The notes under the pieces: model-generated
The model's input: only the letters and a program-made list of their open reading frames with translations
Told to the model about the DNA's origin: nothing
Databases searched by the model: none
Translations under genes and position numbers: made by a program
Origin: Ensifer adhaerens
GTDB taxonomy: Bacteria > Pseudomonadota > Alphaproteobacteria > Rhizobiales > Rhizobiaceae
Reading direction: 5' to 3'
DNA length: 64,000 bases
Assembly: GCF_028993555.1 (NCBI RefSeq)
Contig: NZ_CP118612.1
Coordinates: 372,001 to 436,000 of the forward strand
Shown here: positions 56,871-64,000 of the stretch, piece by piece
How the letters are laid out: the number at the start of each line of letters is the position of its first letter
How positions within the stretch are numbered: position 1 is the stretch's first letter

Positions 56871-58493
56871 CTAAGCTTGGATGCCGGGCTCGACAAGACC
56901 GTCTCTTGCCGGCTCCGGTATTTCTGTCATGGTGGCTTCGGTGAGCAATAGAACGCTTGCAACCGACACCGCATTCTCAAGCGCTACGCGAACGACCTTT
57001 GTGGGATCGATAATGCCGGCAGACATCAGGTCGACATACTCCTTCCGCCCGGCGTCAAAGCCGTAATTGCCTTCCGCCTCCATCATTTTCGCCACGACGA
57101 CGCCGCCATCTGTGGACGAGTTCTCTGCGATCTGGCGTGCCGGGAGTTCGAGCGTGCGCTTCAGGATCTGCACGCCGGTGCGCTCGTCGCCTTCACAAGT
57201 CCTCTCCTCATCGGTAAGGGCATTTACGCATCGCAAGAGGGCAAGGCCGCCTCCGGGAAGAATACCTTCGGCTACCGCCGCCTTGGTTGCGCTGATGGCG
57301 TCGTCGAGCGCTTCCTTCTTCGACTTGAGTTCCGCTTCCGTGGCAGCACCCACCTTTATGACGGCAACCCCGCCTGAAAGTTTTGCCAGTCGCTCCTCGA
57401 GTTTTTCTCGGTCGTAGTCACTCGTCGTCGTGGAGATTTCCCGCCTTATCTGGTCGGCGCGGCCGGCAATCGCCTTCTTATCTCCCGCGCCGCCGATGAT
57501 CGTCGTCGTATCCTTTGTGATGACCACCCGTTCGGCGCGACCTAGTTGGTCGGCTGTCACCGTTTCCAGTTTGATGCCCAATTCTTCGGAAATCAGCTGA
57601 CCGCCGGTGAGTATGGCTATGTCCTGAAGCAGCGCCTTTCGCCGGTCGCCGAAACCGGGTGTCTTCACGGCACAGTTTCGAAGCGTTCCCCGCATCTGGT
57701 TGACGATCAGCGTGGCCAGCGCTTCCGTTTCAACGTCCTCGGCGATGATCAGCAACGGGGTTCCGGACTTGGCGACGGCCTCAAGCAGGCCGACGCAGTC
57801 TTTCAGCGACGTGATCTTCCGGTCAAGAAGCAGAATAACAGGATTCTCAAGCGACACTTCCATCCGCTCCGTGTCAGTGACGAAGTAGGGCGAAAGATAG
57901 CCGCGATCGAACTGCATGCCTTCAAGGACATCAAGGACGGTCTCCGTAGATTTAGACTCTTCGACGCTGATGACACCTTCGTCGCCGACACGCTCCATTG
58001 CTTCCCCGATCAGGCAGCCGATGTGCGTGTCGTTGTGCGCCGAGATGGTTGCGACCTGTTCTTTTTCGCGCTTTGAGGAAACGGGGCGCGAATTTCGTTT
58101 GAGTTCGGAAACGGCGCGCTTGAGCGCCCGGTCCAGGCCTCGTTTGATATCGATCGCGCTTGCGCCGGCCACGACGTTGCGAAGGCCGTCGGCGAAGATC
58201 GCGTGGGCAAGAATGGTCGATGTGGTCGTTCCGTCGCCGACGATTTCGCCGGTCTTTTCTGCGGCCTGCCGCAGCATCCGCGCACCGAGGTTTTCCTCTG
58301 GGTCCTTGAGATCGAATTCCTTGGCGATCGTCACGCCGTCATTGCAGACGATCGGCGAACCCCACTTTCTCTCAATCAGCACTGCCTTGGATCGGGGTCC
58401 GAGTGTAACTCGAACCGCGTCGGCGAGCTGAGCAGTTCCCTTCAGGATCTTTTCGCGCGCGGCTGAGTGGAAAAGAACTTGCTTGTGCGCCAT
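56871..58493 (-). CDS. groEL: Chaperonin GroEL without the GGM tail
   Basis: 540 residues from ATG 58493 (GGAGGG upstream). ATP site GDGTTT (86-91), [24 protein letters not shown] and [12 protein letters not shown] identify group I chaperonin. The C-terminus ends [17 protein letters not shown] with no GGM repeats, and no groES is adjacent, so it is a divergent accessory copy that must use a GroES from elsewhere. FixK box 51 bp upstream; DUF1476 downstream. Confidence 0.93.
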   Translation of the reverse strand: MAHKQVLFHSAAREKILKGTAQLADAVRVTLGPRSKAVLIERKWGSPIVCNDGVTIAKEFDLKDPEENLGARMLRQAAEKTGEIVGDGTTTSTILAHAIFADGLRNVVAGASAIDIKRGLDRALKRAVSELKRNSRPVSSKREKEQVATISAHNDTHIGCLIGEAMERVGDEGVISVEESKSTETVLDVLEGMQFDRGYLSPYFVTDTERMEVSLENPVILLLDRKITSLKDCVGLLEAVAKSGTPLLIIAEDVETEALATLIVNQMRGTLRNCAVKTPGFGDRRKALLQDIAILTGGQLISEELGIKLETVTADQLGRAERVVITKDTTTIIGGAGDKKAIAGRADQIRREISTTTSDYDREKLEERLAKLSGGVAVIKVGAATEAELKSKKEALDDAISATKAAVAEGILPGGGLALLRCVNALTDEERTCEGDERTGVQILKRTLELPARQIAENSSTDGGVVVAKMMEAEGNYGFDAGRKEYVDLMSAGIIDPTKVVRVALENAVSVASVLLLTEATMTEIPEPARDGLVEPGIQA

Positions 58494-58544
58494 GGTTCCG
58501 ACCCTCCGTAAACTACCGTCTAGCACAGGAGGAGAGATGCGGCC

Positions 58545-58558
58545 TTGATGGGCGTCAA
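58545..58558. promoter_or_regulatory. FixK/FNR-type box (TTGATGGGCGTCAA)
   Basis: Exact TTGA-N6-TCAA, 51 bp upstream of the GroEL start; first of two boxes in the divergent gap. Confidence 0.82.
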
Positions 58559-58586
58559 AGACATCTTCATTTGCGCCGCCGCACCT

Positions 58587-58600
58587 TTGACGGCGGTCAA
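58587..58600. promoter_or_regulatory. FixK/FNR-type box (TTGACGGCGGTCAA)
   Basis: Exact TTGA-N6-TCAA, 62 bp upstream of the USP start. It is 42 bp (four helical turns) from the box at 58545, so both dimers could bind one DNA face. Confidence 0.82.
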
Positions 58601-58662
58601 GGCGAGACTGGTCGATTGGTGCTTTGATGAAGCGATCGAAGTCCCAGAGTGGGGTCGCAGCG

Positions 58663-59469
58663 ATGATTTACAATACGATAATGGTAAGCTTGAGCCTGCA
58701 CGAAAGTGTTGCGCGGCAGCTAAGATTTGCGCGTGACGTGGCGTCGCGCTTCGAGGCGACCCTCATCGGGTTCGCAGCCGGCGACATTCGCATCATAACG
58801 GCGGCGCCCCCCGGCGTGGTCATGGACGATGAATTCATGCGCCTCGAAGCGATCGATATCGAACGCCGTCTGGAGATGCTCAGGCGAGAGTTCGAGGCTG
58901 AAGGCGGAGCCGTGGATCTGTTGCGGACAAGCGTTGGTGATCCTACGAAGGATCTCGCGACCGCTGCTCGATCGGCCGACCTGGTTATCGCAGGCATATC
59001 GCAAGTCGGAGGCGAACAGGTTGACATCGGTGAACTGATCCATTCGGCGGGCCGCCCAGTCCTTATCCCCAGAGCAGATCTTGAGCCGCTCGCAGCCCAC
59101 AAGGTCGTCGTTGCCTGGAAGGATACGCGCGAGGCCCGGCGCGCCGTGGTCGATGCGATGCCGTTCCTCGTTCATGCCCGTGAGGTCCTTGTCGCATCAG
59201 TCGAAGATCAAGGAAAACAACGCGGCGTGGAAACAGTGAATGATGTTGTCCGCCACCTGATCCATCACGGTGCAAGAGCCCGGGGAGAGATCTTCAGCTG
59301 CGAAGCTCCTTCTGATGGCGAGACCCTCATCAATGTTACCAAGCAGTTTGGTGCGGATTTGATCGTTTCGGGAGCTTACGGCCACAGTCGCCTGCGCGAG
59401 TGGCTGGTGGGAGGTGTCACCCGATCACTGCTGCGTGAAACCTCTCTCCATCGCTTGATGTCGTCCTGA
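58663..59469 (+). CDS. Tandem-domain universal stress protein
   Basis: 268 residues from ATG 58663. Two Usp domains; the second ([17 protein letters not shown]) ends [20 protein letters not shown]. The first domain lacks an ATP loop. It is a third tandem USP in the window, more diverged than the pair at 35123 and 51120. Transcribed away from GroEL. Confidence 0.9.
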   Translation: MIYNTIMVSLSLHESVARQLRFARDVASRFEATLIGFAAGDIRIITAAPPGVVMDDEFMRLEAIDIERRLEMLRREFEAEGGAVDLLRTSVGDPTKDLATAARSADLVIAGISQVGGEQVDIGELIHSAGRPVLIPRADLEPLAAHKVVVAWKDTREARRAVVDAMPFLVHAREVLVASVEDQGKQRGVETVNDVVRHLIHHGARARGEIFSCEAPSDGETLINVTKQFGADLIVSGAYGHSRLREWLVGGVTRSLLRETSLHRLMSS

Positions 59470-59527
59470 GCCAAACGCCAAGCGGTTCGCGCGAATTTTG
59501 ACGGAAAGGCGGAAAACCGTGTGTTCG

Positions 59528-60529
59528 ATGTCCGCTCTGGATGCGAAGATTCGCTTTCTCAGCGACCCGGGATCGTTTCCTGATCGTCCATCGAGGATCG
59601 AAGCCCGGGAGACCCATATGTCGTGGGTCTTCCTGGCGGATGATTGGGTGCTGAAGCTGAAGAAGCCGGTCACGACGTCCTTCCTTGACTTCAGCACGAT
59701 TGACGCCCGCCACTTCTTCTGTTGCGAAGAAATTCGCCTCAATCGCCGGTTGGCCGAGGAAACCTATAGCGGGGTCAAGCCTCTGTATGCGAACTTTTCC
59801 GGCAACCTCACTTTTGAGAAAGTCGGAAGAGCTGTCGATTGGCTCGTTGAGATGAGGCGGCTCCCCGAAGCCCACATGCTGGATCAGCGCATACAGGCGC
59901 GTGACCTCGCACCGGCGGAGCTTATTGGCACGGCTGAGAAGCTTGTACGCTTCTACGCTGGCTGTCGGCCGGAGAGCGTCGATGGACACATGCGCCACCT
60001 CATGGATGAACTCGACATCACGCGAATGATCTTGCTGCGGCCGGAGTTCGATCTGGAGGCAGAAGGCGTTGCTGCCTTACTGGAAGGCATCGGTCGGGGA
60101 TTGCAGGTGATGCGGTCAAAAATCGAGGAGCGAATAAAGAACGGGTGCCTGGTGGAAGGACATGGCGACTTGCGGCCCGAACACATCTGCCTCGTCAGGC
60201 CTCCCCAGATCATTGATTGCCTGGAATTCAACCGGTCGATGCGCCTCGTCGACCCATATGATGAGATCGGTTATCTTGCTCTCGAATGCGAGGTTTTGGG
60301 CTCGGGCTGGATCGGTCAATTGTTCCTCACGGCCCTGGAACGTACGCTCGGAAATCGCCCTTGTGATCGCCTGATGGGGGTCTTTGGCGGAATGCGTGCC
60401 TTGTTGCGGGCACGACTTTGTCTTGCCCATCTTCTTGAAACACCTGTGCGCGAACGTGAGAAGTGGCGGCCGCTCGCGCTCACCTACCTCAAGGTGGCAA
60501 GGGCTCGCTTGTCACTGGTCGTCTCCTGA
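59528..60529 (+). CDS. Aminoglycoside-phosphotransferase-fold kinase-like protein
   Basis: 333 residues from ATG 59528; a TTG 10 codons upstream lacks a ribosome site. APH-like motifs: VFLADDWVLKLKKPV (nucleotide Lys), EGHGDLRPEHI (catalytic loop, HGD) and IIDCLEFN (metal Asp). It matches the N-terminal domain of the two-domain APH/ATP-binding proteins but lacks the C-terminal ATPase. Substrate unknown; drug resistance is unlikely. Its 3' end overlaps the convergent PRPP synthase gene by 18 bp. Confidence 0.85.
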   Translation: MSALDAKIRFLSDPGSFPDRPSRIEARETHMSWVFLADDWVLKLKKPVTTSFLDFSTIDARHFFCCEEIRLNRRLAEETYSGVKPLYANFSGNLTFEKVGRAVDWLVEMRRLPEAHMLDQRIQARDLAPAELIGTAEKLVRFYAGCRPESVDGHMRHLMDELDITRMILLRPEFDLEAEGVAALLEGIGRGLQVMRSKIEERIKNGCLVEGHGDLRPEHICLVRPPQIIDCLEFNRSMRLVDPYDEIGYLALECEVLGSGWIGQLFLTALERTLGNRPCDRLMGVFGGMRALLRARLCLAHLLETPVREREKWRPLALTYLKVARARLSLVVS

Positions 60530-61492
60530 GTGTGCGGCAAGCAGCGGGACGCCGGCATGCAGGCGGCGAATGGATTCGGCAAAAAGCGGTGCGCTGCTCA
60601 CGACCTCCACACAGTAGCGCAGGAGGTCTTCCGATATATGGAATGGAGAAGCCGAGTCCGTCACGATCGTCCTGTCGATCGCGGGATGAGCCAGAACCGC
60701 CTCGCAGCCCCGGTCAAAGAGCGCATGGGTGGCGAGAGCATACACGGCATTTGCACCCCGCTGGCGGCAGGCTTCCGCTGCTCTGAGCATTGTTTTGCCC
60801 GTCCCCATCATGTCGTCCACAATAAAAACGTTCGCCCCTTCGACGTCACCTGCGAATAAGTGACCCGAGACGATCCCACCGCTGCGACGCTTTTCCATGA
60901 ACGCAAGCTGAGCCTCATTACCGGACAAATGTTCGTAGTATTCCCGCAAGAGTTGCGCGCGTTTTATGCCGCCGGCGTCAGGTGATAATATCATCGTCCG
61001 CTCGGAGCCGGAGAGGTTTGCAATGGTCCCGCTGAAGAGTTTCCGAGTGTCGAGGTGAACCGTTACACAGCGGAAGGCGTTCTGAAATGCCGAAAGGTTG
61101 TGGACGTCCAAAGTCACGACCGTGTCGATACCCACCGCCTCGAACAGTTGTGCCACGTATCGTGTCGTCACCGGGTCGCGTGACTTGGTCTGTCTGTCTT
61201 TACGAGAGTAAGCGAGATAGGGCGCGACGGCGGTTACGCGCGCCGCGCCGTGTTCGCGGCACGTGGCTGCAAAAAAAAGCAATCTACACAGCTTATCATT
61301 CGCCGAACCTTCCGGCGAACCATTCAAGGTATGTATGATGAAAACGTCGTTGCCGCGCACGCTGACAAGCGGACGTGCCTTATGCTCCCCGCCTTCAAAG
61401 TCACGCTCTTCGTGCTCGGCAAGGGGGACCTCGAGTTCGTCAGCAATGGCTCTTCCAAGCGCCATCGTTCCGTTGAGAGCGAAAATCTTCAT
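60512..61492 (-). CDS. Ribose-phosphate pyrophosphokinase (PRPP synthase), accessory type
   Basis: 326 residues from ATG 61492 (MKIFALNGTMALG); the longer frame to 61528 would run into the FixK box. Conserved parts: PYLAYSRKDRQTKSRDPV, TLDVHNLSAFQNAF and the PRPP loop FIVDDMMGTGKTM. Differences from housekeeping PrsA in the N-terminal ATP region and the SAFQNAF segment suggest a paralogue with altered regulation. The box lies 35 bp upstream. Confidence 0.87.
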   Translation of the reverse strand: MKIFALNGTMALGRAIADELEVPLAEHEERDFEGGEHKARPLVSVRGNDVFIIHTLNGSPEGSANDKLCRLLFFAATCREHGAARVTAVAPYLAYSRKDRQTKSRDPVTTRYVAQLFEAVGIDTVVTLDVHNLSAFQNAFRCVTVHLDTRKLFSGTIANLSGSERTMILSPDAGGIKRAQLLREYYEHLSGNEAQLAFMEKRRSGGIVSGHLFAGDVEGANVFIVDDMMGTGKTMLRAAEACRQRGANAVYALATHALFDRGCEAVLAHPAIDRTIVTDSASPFHISEDLLRYCVEVVSSAPLFAESIRRLHAGVPLLAAHSGDDQ

Positions 61493-61527
61493 GAATGCTA
61501 GCATGATCCATGGTGTCGCGACACTCA

Positions 61528-61541
61528 TTGACGACGGTCAA
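61528..61541. promoter_or_regulatory. FixK/FNR-type box (TTGACGACGGTCAA)
   Basis: Exact TTGA-N6-TCAA, 35 bp upstream of the PRPP synthase ATG, the shortest spacing seen, implying a very short leader. Confidence 0.8.
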
Positions 61542-61574
61542 GGATCCAAAACTCTTGCGCGGAAAAGCTCGCGG

Positions 61575-62468
61575 TCATGCTGGCGCGATCGGCTCAGTCG
61601 GCTCGGCGTTGCGTTGCAACAGATCGCGTCGCACCACGCGTTTTCCCTCCGTCGACCCATGCGTGCTGGTCGTCACGATGCTCCGCCCCTCAGGCTCGTC
61701 GTCCCGTTGATGGTAAATGACCACCCAGTCTTTCGTTTTTCCCAGTTCATGGGCACGCCTGCTGTTGGAAAATAGAACGGTGAAATGCCAGTCTTCCACT
61801 TTGGAGTGCATGACAGGAAGCCAGGCTTCATGTGTCGGGTTGAAACGCCTGGGGGCTATCAGGCGTAGCGCGCCCGCAGCAGCCTTGTCTCTATAGGCAC
61901 GGTCGACTTTGAGCAAGAGCGCAACAGGCGGTTGGCTCGATTTTTTCCAAAGGTAAGGCGTTGATCGCCGTGCGAGGCGCTCAGCCAGTGCGGAAGCGAT
62001 CATTTGCTTTCGCCTGGGTCCGATGCCTTTCAGTGCGAAGTTGCCGAAATGGATGGCATTCTCCAAATCTTCCAGGGTCTCGAGCGTTCCTTCTTCCGCC
62101 AGCACGCCAGCCAGTCGCGGCCCAATTCCGGGAATGGTGCGAAAGAGCACCTCCGGTGCAAGTTCACCGCGCAGCCTTTCCAGTTGCCCCCAACGGCCGC
62201 TTCCGACCATTTCAATGATGGCGCCAGCGATTGCCTCTCCGACCGCAGGCAATGCTACGAGGGCTTCCCGGCCTCCTTCTGCGAGAATTGTGGCGATCGG
62301 CCGGTTGAGCGCGGCGACAACGTCGGAGGCACGGCGATAGGCACGGGGTCTGAAGTTGTCCTCTCCCTGTTCCTCGAGCAAACCTGCGTATTCACGCAGT
62401 TGCTGGGCGATCACCATGTTGTCCCTCCGTGCCTTATCCTGGGCGATCGGACCGGTCACTCTTGCCAC
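61575..62468 (-). CDS. PolX-type helix-hairpin-helix DNA-binding protein without polymerase domain
   Basis: 297 residues from GTG 62468 (AGGAGG upstream). The N-terminal half matches the Pol beta/PolX 8-kDa and HhH region (LEEQGEDNFRPRAYRRASDV, LPAVGEAIAGAIIEMV, IPGIGPRLAGVLAEEG, LKGIGPRRKQMIASALAERL). The C-terminal half (APRRFNPTHEAWLPVMHSK, WHFTVLFSNSRRAHELG) is a separate conserved module. No nucleotidyltransferase or PHP nuclease motif is present. Probably DNA-binding; 25 bp downstream of the DUF3775 gene. Confidence 0.83.
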   Translation of the reverse strand: MARVTGPIAQDKARRDNMVIAQQLREYAGLLEEQGEDNFRPRAYRRASDVVAALNRPIATILAEGGREALVALPAVGEAIAGAIIEMVGSGRWGQLERLRGELAPEVLFRTIPGIGPRLAGVLAEEGTLETLEDLENAIHFGNFALKGIGPRRKQMIASALAERLARRSTPYLWKKSSQPPVALLLKVDRAYRDKAAAGALRLIAPRRFNPTHEAWLPVMHSKVEDWHFTVLFSNSRRAHELGKTKDWVVIYHQRDDEPEGRSIVTTSTHGSTEGKRVVRRDLLQRNAEPTEPIAPA

Positions 62469-62493
62469 GCCGTCCTCCTACTCGCATCGAGCG

Positions 62494-62913
62494 CTATAGG
62501 CGTCCCTTCTCGTACTCCTGGCAAGACTCTCCGAACGCAGCCATCGCCTCTTCCAGGTAATCCGGAAGAAGCGGTGTTCCGATCAAATAGGCGGCCGTGT
62601 GTTCATTGTGAGCGTCGGCGGCCTCTGCGCGAATTCGCTCCCAGTCGCCCACCGTGTCGTCTCCGCGGCCGAGCCAGCAAAGGGCGACGAGGTCGATCTG
62701 CTCGTCCTCGTTCATCGCGGAGATCGTGCTCTCCAGCTCGGATTCGACGGGATCATCCGGTCGGTCTTCAAGCACGGAGATCATATTGTCGTCTGTGGCA
62801 TTAGAGGCAGGGTCAACGTCGGAAACAACATCCTTGGCGTCGAATTCGCGCGCCTTGATGATGAGATAGCAAACTGTATCGGGTGAGATCGACAGGTCCC
62901 AGGTTCTGGTCAT
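62494..62913 (-). CDS. DUF3775 protein
   Basis: 139 residues from ATG 62913 (TTGGAGA upstream); the open frame continues to 63198 but crosses both FixK boxes. Recognised as DUF3775 (LSISPDTVCYLIIKAREFDA, DEQIDLVALCWLGRGD, TAAYLIGTPLLPDYLEEAMA). Acidic, helical, cytoplasmic; function unknown. First gene of a pair with the HhH protein. Confidence 0.83.
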   Translation of the reverse strand: MTRTWDLSISPDTVCYLIIKAREFDAKDVVSDVDPASNATDDNMISVLEDRPDDPVESELESTISAMNEDEQIDLVALCWLGRGDDTVGDWERIRAEAADAHNEHTAAYLIGTPLLPDYLEEAMAAFGESCQEYEKGRL

Positions 62914-63018
62914 CTGAATTCTCCAAGCTTGCCGAATGGCCCACTTTCGTCTTGTCACAGCGCTCAGTTCAGCGGCCAAACGTTCCTGTTCATAATCGCA
63001 GGCTTGCACCGGAGCGCT

Positions 63019-63032
63019 TTGATGATCGTCAA
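63019..63032. promoter_or_regulatory. FixK/FNR-type box (TTGATGATCGTCAA)
   Basis: Exact TTGA-N6-TCAA, 105 bp upstream of DUF3775; one of two boxes in this divergent gap. Confidence 0.8.
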
Positions 63033-63090
63033 AGTGGCCAAGACGTTGGGAGGAATATCCCTCTTGGCCCTGAAGATTTCGCAGGAAGGA

Positions 63091-63104
63091 TTGATCAGCG
63101 TCAA
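63091..63104. promoter_or_regulatory. FixK/FNR-type box (TTGATCAGCGTCAA)
   Basis: Exact TTGA-N6-TCAA, 92 bp upstream of the APH-like gene at 63197. Confidence 0.8.
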
Positions 63105-63196
63105 CGCGACAAGGGCGGATGACGCGCATGATTACCAATGGAGTATAAGCGCGGTTCATCGCGGGCCGCCGCCATTCGCCACTTAAGCGAGGGAAC

Positions 63197-64000
63197 ATGC
63201 TCGTTCACGACCAGACCAGTGCCATAGCATTCTTGAGCGACCGGCATACGCACGGAAGCGATGAAATAGAACACATTGAGACTCATATTTCGCATGTTTT
63301 TCTCACCCGCGATCGCGCTTTCAAGATGAAGCGCGCCGTCAAGCTTCCGTACGTTGATTTTTCTACGCCGGAGCTGCGGCTGGAAGCCTGCAAACGCGAG
63401 GTTCGCCTGAATTCGGTCACGGCACCCGGTCTATACCTTGGCATCCGGACGATCTCGCGCGACTTGGCGGGAAATCTTCGATTTGGCGACGGCGAGCTTG
63501 TCGAGCCGGTTGTCGAGATGGTTCGCTTCGAGCAGGATGCACTGTTCGATCGGATGGCCACGCAGGGACGGCTGAACGCGAAGCTGCTGACCCAAGCGGC
63601 GCGCATGATTGCCCGTTACCACCAGAGCGCACCTGTCGTCCATCGCAGTTCAGGATCTGCAAACATTGGCGCAGTGCTCGCCATCAACAGAGCTGGTTTT
63701 GCCATCGGCCGCGTGTTCGAAGAAACCGAAGTCGCCACGATCACTCAGCTCTTCGAAGAAATGCTGAAAGAGAATGCGGCGCTTCTCGATGGCCGAGAGA
63801 CCGCTGGAAAAGTCAGACTTTGCCATGGGGATCTGCACCTGCGCAACATATGTCTCATTGAGGGAGAACCTTGCCTATTCGATTGCATCGAGTTCAACGA
63901 TCAGATTGCGACGATCGACACCCTCTATGATCTGGCATTCCTTTTAATGGACCTGTGGCACAGAGGATTTCCGCAATTTGCCAACCTGGTCATGAATCGC
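63197..64000 (+). CDS. APH-fold kinase-like protein, 5' part (probably APH/ATPase bifunctional type)
   Basis: An uninterrupted frame of 268 codons from ATG 63197 (GAGGG upstream) to the window edge. It parallels the gene at 59528: HVFLTRDRAFKMKRAVKLPY, then RLCHGDLHLRNICLI (HGD loop) and LFDCIEFNDQIATID (metal Asp). In relatives an AAA/gluconate-kinase-like ATPase domain follows, beyond this window; Rv2004c of the mycobacterial dormancy regulon has that layout. It is the second FixK-box-linked APH paralogue within 4 kb. Confidence 0.85.
   Translation, partial: MLVHDQTSAIAFLSDRHTHGSDEIEHIETHISHVFLTRDRAFKMKRAVKLPYVDFSTPELRLEACKREVRLNSVTAPGLYLGIRTISRDLAGNLRFGDGELVEPVVEMVRFEQDALFDRMATQGRLNAKLLTQAARMIARYHQSAPVVHRSSGSANIGAVLAINRAGFAIGRVFEETEVATITQLFEEMLKENAALLDGRETAGKVRLCHGDLHLRNICLIEGEPCLFDCIEFNDQIATIDTLYDLAFLLMDLWHRGFPQFANLVMNR

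Noticed and set aside
59528..60529. Antibiotic (aminoglycoside) resistance gene
   Set aside because: APH fold is shared by many kinases; the low-oxygen context and divergent motifs do not support drug modification.

Overview
The window reads as alphaproteobacterial, most likely Rhizobiales (Rhizobium/Sinorhizobium/Ensifer type). It is GC-rich, and it carries a complete hFixL-FxkR-FixK style oxygen-sensing cassette, an alphaproteobacterial ATP-synthase zeta-like protein (DUF1476), and many copies of the FNR/FixK palindrome TTGA-N6-TCAA. I saw no rRNA, tRNA, replication or conjugation genes and no intact IS element. A plasmid or chromosomal accessory location is plausible, but the sequence does not settle which.

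Region 1 (1-9.5 kb) has no FixK boxes. It holds a broken TauE/SafE permease, an SDR oxidoreductase, two small proteins (DUF6494 and GDCCVxC), an ArsH with a degenerate N-terminus, and an aldo/keto reductase divergent from a LysR regulator. After these comes a six-gene same-strand run of mostly exported proteins: two alpha/beta hydrolases, a carboxymuconolactone decarboxylase-like protein, a cupin, a P460-like cytochrome and a DUF4405 membrane protein.

Region 2 (9.5-26.5 kb) is gene-sparse and mixed. It contains a universal stress protein (USP), a small cytochrome c, a CYTH protein, PPK2, a frameshifted VIT-like membrane protein, an MscS channel, DUF2254, MarC, a truncated SDR-like fragment, an alcohol dehydrogenase fused to a GNAT domain, a pentapeptide-repeat protein, a class III adenylate cyclase and a HupE/UreJ remnant. 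FixK boxes begin here.

Region 3 (26.5-64 kb) is a dense low-oxygen/energy-stress island. Its centre (36.2-39.7 kb) encodes a haem-PAS hybrid kinase (hFixL-like), a FixK-like CRP/FNR regulator and, divergently, an OmpR-family regulator (FxkR-like). A direct repeat GTTACA-N4-GTTACA lies between the two regulators. Around this centre, FixK boxes sit 35-142 bp upstream of USPs, P-type ATPase operons, a BON protein, a pyridoxamine-oxidase-like protein, an ornithine-carbamoyltransferase-like protein with an MBL/beta-CASP nuclease, DegP-like and site-2 proteases, Hsp20 (leading a six-gene run with an ABC exporter), a glucokinase-like protein, PEP synthase, GroEL with DUF1476, PRPP synthase, DUF3775 with an HhH protein, and two APH-fold kinases. 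I counted 17 boxes, where about one is expected by chance. The gene set resembles in function the mycobacterial DosR dormancy regulon.

At least five genes (TauE, VIT-like, HupE, heavy-metal ATPase, PEP synthase) contain frameshifts or stops. This means either a decaying replicon or base-call errors; raw reads would be needed to decide. Two central-metabolism homologues (OTC-like and glucokinase-like) have intact frames but have lost catalytic motifs, which suggests altered function rather than decay.
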